Positions 6,978 to 15,806 of a stretch of 27,745 nt of DNA are shown one piece after another. The notes below the pieces were generated by a model. The model ran no database searches. It was given only the letters and a program-made list of their open reading frames with translations, and was not told the DNA's origin. Source of the DNA: SFLA01 sp964485815 (GTDB lineage: Bacteria > Bacillota > Clostridia > Oscillospirales > CAG-382); NCBI GenBank assembly GCA_964485815.1, contig CAZAJX010000024.1, forward strand, positions 1 to 27,745. The letters are read 5' to 3'. The translations under genes were made by a program, and so were the position numbers. Position 1 is the stretch's first letter, and every line of letters begins with the position of its first letter.

Positions 6978-8530
6978 CTCAGCTCACCGCCGCCTTCCAC
7001 GTGGCGTTTAAGATACATATAATCGTTTACGTCAACTACACCGTTTCTGTTGAAATCTATGGGAGAAACGTCTTCCTCCGTGGGAGCGAGAAGGGCGGCT
7101 TTGAGGGAATCTATATCCGTGTTGTCCACTTTGCCGTCGGAATTCATATCCCCTGCGGATTTTGCATCTTCCAAAAGTGCTTGGGATATCCATTCCAGAT
7201 ACTTGCTGTGTCCGTACTCACTGCAATGGAGTCCGTCATACATCATAGTAAACTCGGACATATCTTCGTTTGCGCTCAGTTTGCCTATATCCACCAGTTT
7301 ACAGCCATATTCCGCCGCCAGAGCGCGAACCGCATCGCGGAACGATTCCAGATGCTTGCCCGTGTAGTCCAATCCGTAGCTTCCGGGGGTATAGTAATTT
7401 TCCGCCTTATGAGGAGTGTGGGGAGTAACCAGAATAACCTCGCAGTCTATCTTTTGCAGTTCTTCAATGAAATATTTAATATTTTCCTTGTAGGATTCCA
7501 GAGGGTAGTTGGGCTTGCCCGTGGCAATCACCTCCGCCTGATCGTTCATACCGAAGTTTATTATGCAGATATCGGGGTTTTTATCCAGCACGTCCCTTTT
7601 AAAGCGGTTTTTGCCGTCAGCAGAAGTGTTTCCGCCCACGCCGGAGTTGATAACGTCGGTTCCGATCACGGTCAGCATACCCTTTACCCAGCCCGTGAAG
7701 GCGGTAAGACTGTCACCGAATGCAACTACCGTTTTTTCGGACAATTCGCTTGCCAGCGCAGTATCGCTGAACACCGCCATCTTTGTGCGGATTACGGGAG
7801 AATATTCGTCCCCCTTCTTTGCCCACAGAGAAACTGTGACCATATCGGTGTTTTTAAACACGCTTGCGGGTATCTCGTATGTATCGGAGGTAATCTTTTT
7901 CGTGGTCTGGATCATCTTTCCGTCATCGCTTACGGAAGCATCGTTTATAGCGATGTAATATCCAACGGATTTATCGTAGTTATCTATCTTCAGGGTAAAT
8001 CCGTCCTTTGTTGCGGCGGTTATACCCATATGATCAAGGTTTGAGCTTATTTCAAATCCCTTTCCCTCGGGGGCGTGGGGAGTTCCGCTTCCCTTTCCGC
8101 CAAAGGTTACCTTGGCGGTTTGTCCGTTCATATACAGATACGCTTCGTCCCCGATATTCACGTTCATAAGTCCGTCAAAGGAGGAAGAATAGCAGTCCGC
8201 AATAACAAAACCGTTTTTGGGAATAACGGCGCATTTTGAATTTCCTGTTCCCGTGGTGTTGTTTATGCTTATAACCTTATATACGCCTGCATCGAAATCA
8301 TAATCGCACACGATAACGCGCCACCAGGAATAATCCGCGTAGGCGGAAAAGGGAATGGTGTCCTTGCCGAAATCCGCGGTAAATAGTATAGCATCCTCGG
8401 ATTGATATGAACTAACGTTCACCTTGTTTGCGTTCCATGTTACGGTTGCCGCCTCTGCCTCCATAACGGGAGCAAGCCCGCACACAAAAGCGGTTACCAG
8501 CAAAGCGGAAATAAACTTTTTTATCTTCAT
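6965..8530 (-). CDS. Secreted SGNH/GDSL hydrolase with C-terminal dockerin
   Basis: The 521-aa protein has a signal peptide (1-28) and a beta-rich N-terminal region (about 29-255) that I do not recognise. An SGNH hydrolase domain (about 265-455) follows, with block I FGDSLT (Ser274), a block II Gly in GVGGNT, block III GMND (Asn329) and block V DGLH (Asp432, His435). The C-terminus is a type I dockerin (459-511) with two calcium-loop repeats starting DMNSDGKVD and DFNRNGVVD. SGNH enzymes often deacetylate polysaccharides, and the dockerin would attach the enzyme to a cohesin scaffold. No cohesin is in the window. Overlap with radC suggests cotranscription. Confidence 0.92.
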   Translation of the reverse strand: MKIKKFISALLVTAFVCGLAPVMEAEAATVTWNANKVNVSSYQSEDAILFTADFGKDTIPFSAYADYSWWRVIVCDYDFDAGVYKVISINNTTGTGNSKCAVIPKNGFVIADCYSSSFDGLMNVNIGDEAYLYMNGQTAKVTFGGKGSGTPHAPEGKGFEISSNLDHMGITAATKDGFTLKIDNYDKSVGYYIAINDASVSDDGKMIQTTKKITSDTYEIPASVFKNTDMVTVSLWAKKGDEYSPVIRTKMAVFSDTALASELSEKTVVAFGDSLTAFTGWVKGMLTVIGTDVINSGVGGNTSADGKNRFKRDVLDKNPDICIINFGMNDQAEVIATGKPNYPLESYKENIKYFIEELQKIDCEVILVTPHTPHKAENYYTPGSYGLDYTGKHLESFRDAVRALAAEYGCKLVDIGKLSANEDMSEFTMMYDGLHCSEYGHSKYLEWISQALLEDAKSAGDMNSDGKVDNTDIDSLKAALLAPTEEDVSPIDFNRNGVVDVNDYMYLKRHVEGGGELRWTK

Positions 8531-8563
8531 TTTCTTTTCTCCTTGCTTTTTCTTACATATTTT

Positions 8564-8592
8564 ATATTACAATAAAACCCGCAGTTTGTCAA
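8564..8592 (-). promoter_or_regulatory. Promoter of the dockerin-hydrolase/radC operon
   Basis: Minus strand TTGACA (8587-8592), 17-base spacer, TAATAT (8564-8569): a near-consensus sigma-A promoter. Confidence 0.85.
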
Positions 8593-8629
8593 TGATATGT
8601 AAAAATCCCGCCTTTTTGCTTTTTTCATA

Positions 8630-8658
8630 TTGCTTTAAAGGCGTTTGTGTAGTAAAAT
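8630..8658 (+). promoter_or_regulatory. Promoter of the 5'-nucleotidase-type gene
   Basis: TTGCTT (8630-8635), 17-base spacer, TAAAAT (8653-8658), divergent from the dockerin-hydrolase promoter. Confidence 0.7.
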
Positions 8659-8691
8659 CAAAGGGAAGAATGTGTTGCCCGGGCGGTTTTT

Positions 8692-10215
8692 ATGAAAAAA
8701 TATCTTACTTTTATATTCATTTTAATATTTATACTGTCTTCCTGCTCTGTTCCTTCGGCGGATGATTCCTTTGATCCTTCCTGCGGCAGCTGCGCAGATA
8801 CAAACGATGACGGCATCTGCGATATCTGCTCGGTCAGCGTAATGGTGGAGGTGGATATATATTCGGTAAACGATCTTCACGGAAAGCTGGCGGACGGAAG
8901 TAACCATATCGGCGTGGACGAGCTTACCACCTTTTTAAAATTCGCCCGCATAGAAAACCCCAATACCTTCGTTATCTCCGCAGGGGATATGTGGCAGGGA
9001 AGCGCGGAATCCAACCTTACCGACGGGGCGATAATAACCGATTGGATGAACGAAACGGGATTTGTGTGTATGACCTTGGGCAACCACGAATACGATTGGG
9101 GCGAAGAGCCCATTATCCAAAACGATAAAAACGCGTCCTTTCCTTTCCTCGCCATAAATATATATGAAAAGGACACCGATACCCCCGTTTCCTACTGCCA
9201 ACCCTCGGTGCTTATCGATAAGGGCAAATATCAGATCGGCTTTATCGGCGCAATGGGGGATTGCTATTCTTCCATCGCTCCCGAGCAGGTGGAGGACGTG
9301 TATTTTATTACGGGCGCGTCGCTTACCGCTTTGGTCAAGGCGGAATCCGACCGCTTGCGGGAAATGGGCGCGGATATTATCGTCTACCTGCTTCACGATG
9401 GGTACGATCAAAGCTCAAAATCCCTGCAATACGCTTCTGCGGGGCGGCTTTCTTCATATTACGATGTTTCTCTTTCCGATGGATACGTGGATATAGTTTT
9501 TGAGGGGCACTCCCACCAGTATTACCGCATTACCGATGATTACGGCGTGTACCATCTGCAAAACGGGGGCGACAACAAGCAGGGCGTTTCCCACGGGGAA
9601 ATAATGTTAAACACCGCCAACGGAAACATTAAGGTAAGCAAAGCGGACCTTATCTCGGCGGATTCCTACGCCGCTATGCCCGATGATCCCATTGTGGAAC
9701 AGCTGCTTGAAAAATACGAATCGGATATCGGCTTTGCCGACGATATTTTGGGCTATAATTCCGCAGACAGAAGCAGAAACGAGCTTCGCGCTCTCGTGGC
9801 TCGTCTTTACTACCAAAAAGGTGTGGAAGAATGGGGAAATGAATACGATATAGTCCTGGGCGGCGGATTTTTAAACGTGCGCAGTCCGGGGTATCTGGCA
9901 AAGGGCGATGTAACCTATGCTTCTCTGCAATCCCTTTTCCCCTTTGATAATTACCTTACTTTATGCGCCGTAAAGGGCAGGGATCTTCTTAACAAATTTT
10001 TTGAAACGGGCAACGAAAACTATTATATCTTTTGCGGCGAATACGGCGAAAGCGTAAGAAAAAACATAGATTTAAACGAAACATATTATATTATCGTGGA
10101 TTCCTATACCTCCTCCTACGCCCCCAATAACCTTACGGAGATCGATCGGATAGAGGAGGAAGTATTCGCAAGAGATTTACTTGCGGAATATGCAAAAAGC
10201 AACGGATTTAAATGA
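8692..10215 (+). CDS. 5'-nucleotidase/2',3'-cyclic phosphodiesterase-type lipoprotein
   Basis: A 507-aa surface lipoprotein with a signal peptide and lipobox LSSC (Cys18). A short Cys motif follows (C31-x2-C34 ... C43-x2-C46 around a DTNDDG loop), perhaps a small metal-binding linker. The calcineurin-like phosphoesterase domain has VNDLHG (Asp61, His63), SAGDMWQG, LGNHEYDWG and EGHSHQYY. The C-terminal 5'-nucleotidase domain includes LGGGFLNVRSPG and LFPFDNYL. UshA/YfkN relatives release nucleosides and phosphate from extracellular nucleotides. Only a weak ribosome site (GGCGG) precedes the ATG, but the signal peptide supports this start. The TGA stop lies in hairpin repeat R4. Confidence 0.93.
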   Translation: MKKYLTFIFILIFILSSCSVPSADDSFDPSCGSCADTNDDGICDICSVSVMVEVDIYSVNDLHGKLADGSNHIGVDELTTFLKFARIENPNTFVISAGDMWQGSAESNLTDGAIITDWMNETGFVCMTLGNHEYDWGEEPIIQNDKNASFPFLAINIYEKDTDTPVSYCQPSVLIDKGKYQIGFIGAMGDCYSSIAPEQVEDVYFITGASLTALVKAESDRLREMGADIIVYLLHDGYDQSSKSLQYASAGRLSSYYDVSLSDGYVDIVFEGHSHQYYRITDDYGVYHLQNGGDNKQGVSHGEIMLNTANGNIKVSKADLISADSYAAMPDDPIVEQLLEKYESDIGFADDILGYNSADRSRNELRALVARLYYQKGVEEWGNEYDIVLGGGFLNVRSPGYLAKGDVTYASLQSLFPFDNYLTLCAVKGRDLLNKFFETGNENYYIFCGEYGESVRKNIDLNETYYIIVDSYTSSYAPNNLTEIDRIEEEVFARDLLAEYAKSNGFK

Positions 10216-10390
10216 GGAATGAGAAATGAGGAATGAGAAATGAGAAATGAGGAATTACGGTAGCTTTTTTGCGCACAGCGCAAAAAAGGTTTCCATCATT
10301 CATCATTTAGCGATGCTTTGCATCGCGTCGCATTCCCGGGGTTCCCCGCAAAACCGCAGGTTTTGTGGGGTGGGTTCATCATTCCTCATT
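10212..10390. repeat. Modular hairpin repeat, copy R4, with extra hairpins
   Basis: Six ATGAGRA heptamers lead into ATTACGGTAGC. The core hairpin is CTTTTTTGCGC, ACA loop, GCGCAAAAAAG, then CATCATTCATCATT. A second hairpin GCGATGC/GCATCGC and a third, imperfect stem (CCCCGCAAAACC/GGTTTTGTGGGG) follow before CATCATTCCTCATT. It is the longest copy in the window. It supplies the stop codon of the preceding gene. Confidence 0.85.
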
Positions 10391-10420
10391 AAAAAAGAGC
10401 AGATCTCTCTGCTCTTTTCT
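10391..10420. terminator. Bidirectional terminator
   Basis: Stem AAAAGAGCAGA, loop TCTC, stem TCTGCTCTTTT between two convergent genes. The stem is the same as in the terminator at 6274-6306, and again it directly follows a hairpin repeat. Confidence 0.88.
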
Positions 10421-10430
10421 CTTTAACTAA

Positions 10431-11222
10431 TTAATCTGTAAAATATAAGTACGCTCCGTTCAAACACGGCGCATCAAAGGTGTTTCCTTCAAAATCGTAG
10501 GCTGATTTTTGTCCCGCGCCCTCGCCGTAAACGGAAATAACATCGCCCTCAACCAGGTATTCCTCTCCCGAAACGAAACAGCCTCTTACCAGAACGGTAA
10601 ATCTGCCGTCTTCGGATTCGCACAGGTAATAATCCTCCTCGGAAACGTAATAATCCTCATAAATCCAGACTTTTTTAACCACCGTCAGTTCAAGGCGGAG
10701 ATATTTGTCAACGTATTTTTTGGGATTACGGTAAAAATCCTCTGCCGTAACGTATTCGCATTTCGCCTCATACTCTTCCTTGGAAAGGGAGGTGTTTACG
10801 GGTTTATCGAATACGCTTTTTATTTCGTAAACCATGGCGGGAATTCCGCCGGGGTAAACGAACGAAGCATACGGCATAATCATATACACCGCCGCAAGAG
10901 AGCCGAACAGTATCTTTTTCCATCTCGCTCTGGGGCTGGTGGCAAGGAGTATTATTCCCACAACGGTAAAGGTAAACATCATTATGAGAATAAACCACCA
11001 GGAGTGGTACCATTCCACAAAGGTTACTCTGCCGCTTCCGCCGCCGCGCTTGCGGCGCTTCTTTTCCGCTTTTCGGTTGCCTGCCCGCATTTCCTCGGGG
11101 CATACCTTACCGCAAAGAGGACATTTTTCGGAAGCGAAAAAGCACTTGCAATCCGGACATTTGTTAAGATCCGGTCTGTCAAGCTCATCGACGTCAGCGT
11201 GAGAACCCAATAGTCTGCTCAT
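10431..11222 (-). CDS. Zinc-ribbon membrane protein of unknown function
   Basis: The 263-aa protein has a four-Cys zinc ribbon (CPDC at 22-25, CPLC at 34-37), a Lys/Arg-rich linker (50-60) and two membrane helices (about 74-95 and 103-124). The C-terminal domain (about 140-263) looks beta-rich and resembles the OB-like tRNA_anti-like modules seen after zinc ribbons in Firmicutes, from the pattern TAEDFYRNPKKYVDK then VEGDVISVYGEG. Function is unknown. The topology suggests a cytoplasmic zinc ribbon and an outer C-terminal domain. AAAGGATAA precedes the ATG. It lies downstream of proS on the same strand, separated by repeat R5, so readthrough from proS is possible. Confidence 0.85.
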   Translation of the reverse strand: MSRLLGSHADVDELDRPDLNKCPDCKCFFASEKCPLCGKVCPEEMRAGNRKAEKKRRKRGGGSGRVTFVEWYHSWWFILIMMFTFTVVGIILLATSPRARWKKILFGSLAAVYMIMPYASFVYPGGIPAMVYEIKSVFDKPVNTSLSKEEYEAKCEYVTAEDFYRNPKKYVDKYLRLELTVVKKVWIYEDYYVSEEDYYLCESEDGRFTVLVRGCFVSGEEYLVEGDVISVYGEGAGQKSAYDFEGNTFDAPCLNGAYLYFTD

Positions 11223-11261
11223 AATAAGTTATCCTTTCTGAAAAAATATGAAACGGGATAT

Positions 11262-11387
11262 ATGAATGAGAAATGATGAATGATGAATGAGAAATGATGG
11301 TTGCTTTTTGCACAACAGTGCAAAAAGCTTCCGTAATTCCTCATTTAGCGATGCTTTGCATCGCGTCCCATTCCTCATTCCTCATTT
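11262..11387. repeat. Modular hairpin repeat, copy R5
   Basis: ATGA, then ATGAGAA, two ATGATGA and ATGAGAA. The core hairpin GCTTTTTGCAC/GTGCAAAAAGC has loop AACA. TTCCGTAATTCCTCATT and a second hairpin GCGATGC/GCATCGC follow, then CATTCCTCATTCCTCATTTT. It is closest to R2 but the loop differs. It sits between proS and the zinc-ribbon gene. Confidence 0.85.
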
Positions 11388-11395
11388 TAGGAGTC

Positions 11396-13093
11396 TTACA
11401 GTAATTCCTTAATCTTCGCCAATGCTTCAGCGATAGGCACGTTCACCTTAACGCTCTTGTCGCGGGTGGCGATCTCGATCTCGCCGTTATCTATATTCTT
11501 GGGGCTTACTATTGCTCTTACGGGCACGCCCAGAAGGTCTGCATCCGAGAACATAAAGCCTGCGGAAACGGGTCTGTCATCGTACAGTACCTGAACTCCC
11601 ATATCCTCAAGGTCTTTTACAAGCTTTTCCGCACATTCCTTTACGGCGGGCTCGTCTGCACGCAGAGCGCAGACCTCTACCTGCCAGGGAGCAACGGACT
11701 TGGGCCAGATGGGACCGTAATTATCGCGGCTTTCCTGACAAATGCAAGCGCACAGTCTGCCTACGCCGATACCGTAACAGCCCATAACAGGTGTCTGCAG
11801 TTCGCCGTTTTCATCGGTATAACGTAATCCCATAACCTCGGAATACTTGGTGCCGAGCTGGAAAATATTGCCGATCTCAACGCCCTTTTTGATCTTTAAG
11901 CTTCTTCTGCCGCAAACGGGGCATATACCGCCGGAAACCGCCTTTGCAACGGAAACGTAGGTCACACCCTCCACATCTCTCTCAAGGTCAAGACCGGTGA
12001 GGTGGTAATCAACCTTGTTTGCGCCGCAAACCAGATTGTGCGCGCCCTTGAGAGAAGCATCGTAAACCACCTTAACGTCCTTGCTTATACCTACAGGACC
12101 GATAAAGCCTGCGGTAAGCAGACTTTCGTCAATATCTGCGGCGGGGTGAATCTCCTTGCCCAGATAATTGCGGAGTTTCGTTTCGTTAACCTCAAGGTCG
12201 CCGCGTATAAATACCACCACGTGGCTGTCGTCCTCGTTAACACGGTAAACCACCGCTTTGCAGAAATACTTGGATTTTCTGCCCACCTTGCCGCAAAGCT
12301 GGTCAATAGTCTTTACACCGGGGGTGTAAATCTCGGAAAGAGGTTCAACGGGATACTTTTCATCGTTTACGATAATGCTGTCCGCCGCTTCCATATTGGA
12401 ACGGTAGTCGCAATCGTCGCAAATAACCAGCGTGTCCTCGCCGATATCGGTAAGCAGCATAAATTCGTGGCTTACCTTACCGCCCATCATACCCGAATCG
12501 GACTTAACGGCAACAACGTTTTTAAGACCGCAGCGGGCAAAAATACGCTCGTACGCCTTGTAGCATCTTTCGTAGTACTGCTCCAGATCCTCCTGAGTTC
12601 TGTGGAAGGAGTATGCGTCCTTCATAGTGAACTCGCGCACACGGATAAGACCGCCTCTTGCGCGGGGCTCATCACGGAACTTGGTCTGTATCTGATATAT
12701 CATAAAGGGATATTTTGTGTAAGTCTGGGCGGTATCGCGGGCAAGCTGAACAGCCGCTTCCTCGTGGGTCATACCCAAAACCATATCGTTACCGCTTCTG
12801 TCCTTAAAACGGAGCAGCTCGGAACCGATACTGTCAAATCTGCCGGATTCCTTCCAGAGAGATGCGGGCATTACCACGGGGAAGAGTACCTCCTGACCGT
12901 CGATAGCGTCCATCTCCTCGCGGATAATGTTTTGAATTTTGTTCATTATACGCTGTGCGGGGGTGAAAAGAGAGTATATACCGCTTCCCACCTGCTTGAT
13001 ATATCCGCCGCGAACCATAAGAGCCTGACTCTCAACAATACAATCCGCAGGGGCGTTTTTATAGCGTTCGCCCAATAAAACCGAAACTTTCAT
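11396..13093 (-). CDS. proS: Prolyl-tRNA synthetase, bacterial type
   Basis: Charges tRNA-Pro with proline. At 565 aa it is the usual length for the bacterial type with an inserted editing domain. Class II motif 2 is seen in FRDEPRARGGLIRVREF and motif 3 in GIGVGRLCACI. The editing insertion spans roughly 220-380, and the anticodon-binding domain forms the C-terminus (VEVCALRADEPAVKECAEKL onward). AAAGGAG lies about 12 nt upstream of the ATG, rather far but plausible. I see no T-box leader in the short upstream region. Confidence 0.97.
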   Translation of the reverse strand: MKVSVLLGERYKNAPADCIVESQALMVRGGYIKQVGSGIYSLFTPAQRIMNKIQNIIREEMDAIDGQEVLFPVVMPASLWKESGRFDSIGSELLRFKDRSGNDMVLGMTHEEAAVQLARDTAQTYTKYPFMIYQIQTKFRDEPRARGGLIRVREFTMKDAYSFHRTQEDLEQYYERCYKAYERIFARCGLKNVVAVKSDSGMMGGKVSHEFMLLTDIGEDTLVICDDCDYRSNMEAADSIIVNDEKYPVEPLSEIYTPGVKTIDQLCGKVGRKSKYFCKAVVYRVNEDDSHVVVFIRGDLEVNETKLRNYLGKEIHPAADIDESLLTAGFIGPVGISKDVKVVYDASLKGAHNLVCGANKVDYHLTGLDLERDVEGVTYVSVAKAVSGGICPVCGRRSLKIKKGVEIGNIFQLGTKYSEVMGLRYTDENGELQTPVMGCYGIGVGRLCACICQESRDNYGPIWPKSVAPWQVEVCALRADEPAVKECAEKLVKDLEDMGVQVLYDDRPVSAGFMFSDADLLGVPVRAIVSPKNIDNGEIEIATRDKSVKVNVPIAEALAKIKELL

Positions 13094-13148
13094 AGCCTGT
13101 TTTTTAACTCCTTTGCAGAGATGTTTATTACAATTTAGAATTTAGTAC

Positions 13149-13177
13149 TTGAAAAGTTCATACTTATATTATATAAT
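13149..13177 (+). promoter_or_regulatory. Promoter of the repeat-domain surface protein
   Basis: TTGAAA (13149-13154), 17-base spacer, perfect TATAAT (13172-13177). proS must be driven leftwards from the same 175-bp gap. A TTGATT/TATTAT pair on the minus strand is a weaker candidate for it. Confidence 0.8.
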
Positions 13178-13268
13178 ACAAGGTACTACTTTGAAATCAA
13201 GTATAACAAAACAAAACGTTAAAGTCAAGCGTTCATAAAAAACCACTTGTCTGAAGGAGAGAAATTTT

Positions 13269-15542
13269 ATGTTTTCACGTAAACTTACCGCCTTTTTGCT
13301 GGCGGCAATCATAAGCCTTGTTCTCGTGCCCTTCGCCGCACTCGCTGAAAACAGCGATGTCAGCGAGGTGATCGAGGATACTTCAAAAACCGAGGAGAGC
13401 GTTCCCGAAACGAGCACCCCCGAGGGAAGCACTCCCGCAGAGGATCTCACCGTTACCGTTTCCTGCGGTACGGGTGGAGATTATACTCTTGAGAGCACCG
13501 AGGGAAGCCGTCCCTCCAAGAACGAGTATTATTACGTTACCGGCGATATCGCCGTGCTTACCGTTACTTCTAATGACGGATATCTCGTAGATACCGTTAC
13601 CGTTGACGGCAAGGAGGTAAGGCCCGCAGGCGGTGTTTATACCTTCACCGTAACCGCAAACCACGCAGTTGTTATTACCTTTAAGCAGGTCGCTACCTAC
13701 ACCATCACCGTCGAGTGCGTTGATACCGACGGCGCTCCCGTTGACGGCGTGTATTTCAAGGTTAACGGCGAAAAGTACGAAGGCACCGTCCGTCTTGAGG
13801 AAAATACCGATTTCACTATCGAGTTTTTTGCAAAGCCCGCCTACGCTGTAAAGCAGACCAGATATTTCACCGGCACCAGATATATGGATATCGACAATCC
13901 TCACGAGGATAAGCTGGTTGAGAACATCGGTTATCTCGTAGTTGTTGAGGCGCAGGAAACCTACGGCGCAACCGTTACCGTTGGCGAGAACGGCTCCGTT
14001 TTGCTTAACGGCGTTTCCGTTTCCGGCGAAACCGTTGTTCCTCAGGGCGTAAACTCCACCCTCACCTTCGTTCCCGATGAAGGCTATGAGGTTGACGAAG
14101 TGCTTGTAAACGAAGAAGCTGTTGAGATTACCGATAATCAGTACACCTTCACTCCCGAGGGAGATGTTACCGTTTCCGTAACCTTCAAGGAAAAGGTTGA
14201 TTACTGCAAGATCACCCTTTCCATAGGCAACGGCGGCTCTATCACCGTAAAGGACGAAGCGTACGAGATCGAGAACAAAAAGTACATATACGTTCCCGTT
14301 GGTGAAAGCATCACTCTCGTTTTCGAGCCCCACGTTAATTACGAGCTCAACACCGTTAAGGTAAGCGGCAAGACCGTAAAGCTTAACGAGGACAACGAAT
14401 ATACTATCGAATGTACCGATACCGCGGCAACCGTTTCCGCAACCTTCCGTTCCACCGAGGAAACCGAAGAGGTGTTCTACACCGTGACCGCGTTCGTTTC
14501 CGGCGGCGGTACCATCACTCCCGCAGGCGCAAACGAGATCGAAGAGGGCGGAGATATTACCTTCACCATCACCGCTAACGAAGGCTACGAAATATATTCC
14601 GTAACCGTTGACGGCGAGGACGTAACCCTCACCGGCGGTAAATACACCATCAAGAACGTGTCTGCCAATATGGTTATAAGCGCAACCTTCAAGAAGGCTA
14701 CCGTAAACGATGCGCCTATCACCGTTGAGGATATTGATTGGACCGCAGAAACCATCGTTATCGACGTTACCGAAAAATCCAACGTTTCTACCGAGATATT
14801 CCAGCGTGCCGCTTCCAATTATCCCGAAAAGAAGATACTTATTAATGATAGCGAATTTTCCCTTGTTATCCCCGGCGGCGGTGCGTTCAACCCCGATGGA
14901 GATACGGTTTCTTTTGATTTTATGCGTAACGGAAGCCCCAATTTCGTAGCTATTCAGGATGCGGTTTCCACCGAATATCCTTCCGCCGCTTTCGTAACCG
15001 TATATTGCACTTCTCCCGCACTCCCCGCAGGCACCGTGCTTGAGATATATCTGGGTAACGAATTCTCCGGCGCAGACCTTTCTCCCGTTGAATTCCTTTC
15101 CGGCGCTCTCAATTCCATAGGCGATACCCTCACGGCAGACGAAAAGGGCTGGGCAACCGTTAATTATTCCAACCAGAAGGACCTTGTGTTCGTTGAGGTT
15201 TCCGAGGATAAGGCAACTCTCACCGTAACCTATAACACCGAATGCGGTACCGTAGACCCCTCCGGCACTATCAAGGTAGCTCTCGGCGAAACAAAGACCA
15301 TTACCGTAACTCCCAACGAGGGATACGTTGTAGGAAAGATCACTCTTGACGGCGAGGAGATCGATATCACCGAGGACGGCGTTTACACCGTAACCATGGA
15401 TAAGGATCACACCTTCACCGTAGTGTTCGAGGCTCCCTCCTCCGTTAACGTGGGACTCATAATCGCACTGGTTATAATCGCTCTGGCGGTTGTGGGCGGG
15501 GCGGCGGTGTTTGTCCTCCGCTGGCGCAAGAACCAGTTTTAA
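13269..15542 (+). CDS. Cell-surface protein with InlB-B-like repeats and C-terminal anchor helix
   Basis: The 757-aa secreted protein has a signal peptide (1-26, ending ALAENS) and an acidic Ser/Thr/Glu-rich linker. At least five modules of about 75 residues follow, in the style of the divergent InlB B-repeat / Flg_new_2 family (pattern: TVTV, GG, then VTVTPNEGY, then VDG/V, then YTFT and VTFK). Four lie in the first 480 residues and one before the C-terminus. Between them (about 485-640) is a domain I do not recognise. The C-terminus has one membrane helix (about 724-748) and RWRKNQF. No sortase motif is seen, so the helix probably anchors it. Function is unknown; adhesion or scaffolding is a guess. 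GAAGGAGAG lies before the ATG. Codons are strongly GTT/ACC-biased, which suggests high expression and gives rise to a long antisense frame. Confidence 0.88.
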   Translation: MFSRKLTAFLLAAIISLVLVPFAALAENSDVSEVIEDTSKTEESVPETSTPEGSTPAEDLTVTVSCGTGGDYTLESTEGSRPSKNEYYYVTGDIAVLTVTSNDGYLVDTVTVDGKEVRPAGGVYTFTVTANHAVVITFKQVATYTITVECVDTDGAPVDGVYFKVNGEKYEGTVRLEENTDFTIEFFAKPAYAVKQTRYFTGTRYMDIDNPHEDKLVENIGYLVVVEAQETYGATVTVGENGSVLLNGVSVSGETVVPQGVNSTLTFVPDEGYEVDEVLVNEEAVEITDNQYTFTPEGDVTVSVTFKEKVDYCKITLSIGNGGSITVKDEAYEIENKKYIYVPVGESITLVFEPHVNYELNTVKVSGKTVKLNEDNEYTIECTDTAATVSATFRSTEETEEVFYTVTAFVSGGGTITPAGANEIEEGGDITFTITANEGYEIYSVTVDGEDVTLTGGKYTIKNVSANMVISATFKKATVNDAPITVEDIDWTAETIVIDVTEKSNVSTEIFQRAASNYPEKKILINDSEFSLVIPGGGAFNPDGDTVSFDFMRNGSPNFVAIQDAVSTEYPSAAFVTVYCTSPALPAGTVLEIYLGNEFSGADLSPVEFLSGALNSIGDTLTADEKGWATVNYSNQKDLVFVEVSEDKATLTVTYNTECGTVDPSGTIKVALGETKTITVTPNEGYVVGKITLDGEEIDITEDGVYTVTMDKDHTFTVVFEAPSSVNVGLIIALVIIALAVVGGAAVFVLRWRKNQF

Positions 15543-15594
15543 GCCGTGGATTCGGCGCAGACCGAAACGCAAAAATTAAATAATACGTAATAAG

Positions 15595-15632
15595 AAATGC
15601 GAGAGATTTTAGTTTATCTCTCGCATTTTTGT
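15595..15632 (+). terminator. Terminator of the surface-protein gene
   Basis: A perfect 13-bp stem AAATGCGAGAGAT / ATCTCTCGCATTT with loop TTTAGTTT, followed by a T-run. Confidence 0.93.
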
Positions 15633-15644
15633 TTTATTATAGGT

Positions 15645-15676
15645 AGGAATTTGTAAAAACAAATTCCTTTTTATTT
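15645..15676 (+). terminator. Second terminator-like hairpin
   Basis: AGGAATTTGT, loop AAAA, ACAAATTCCT, then TTTTATTTT. It could back up the terminator just upstream. Confidence 0.6.
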
Positions 15677-15685
15677 TGCGTTTCT

Positions 15686-15740
15686 AATCGTTTTCGCTTC
15701 GCTAGCTGTAGAAAACTACAGCACGCTCGTGAAAACGATT
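15686..15740. repeat. Nested inverted repeat
   Basis: Outer arms AATCGTTTTC (15686-15695) and GAAAACGATT (15731-15740) enclose an inner hairpin GCTGTAG, AAAA, CTACAGC (15705-15722). There is no coding sense here. It may form a cruciform or a branched RNA. It differs from the heptamer hairpin family. Confidence 0.7.
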
Positions 15741-15806
15741 TCTGCATCCAAATCCCCTGTCTTAAAACCTTCTACTATCTTGCTGCTGTGGAATTCTTAA
15801 TAGGTA

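Noticed and set aside
7001..8044. 347-codon open frame antisense to the dockerin hydrolase
   Set aside because: The sense gene has signal peptide, SGNH blocks and dockerin. The antisense frame has nothing.
12002..13078. 358-codon open frame antisense to proS
   Set aside because: Shadow of proS, with no start signals or family.
13383..15572. 729-codon open frame antisense to the surface-protein gene
   Set aside because: Arises from the strong GTT/ACC codon bias of the sense gene. The product is low-complexity Gly/Val/Asn and lacks a ribosome site.
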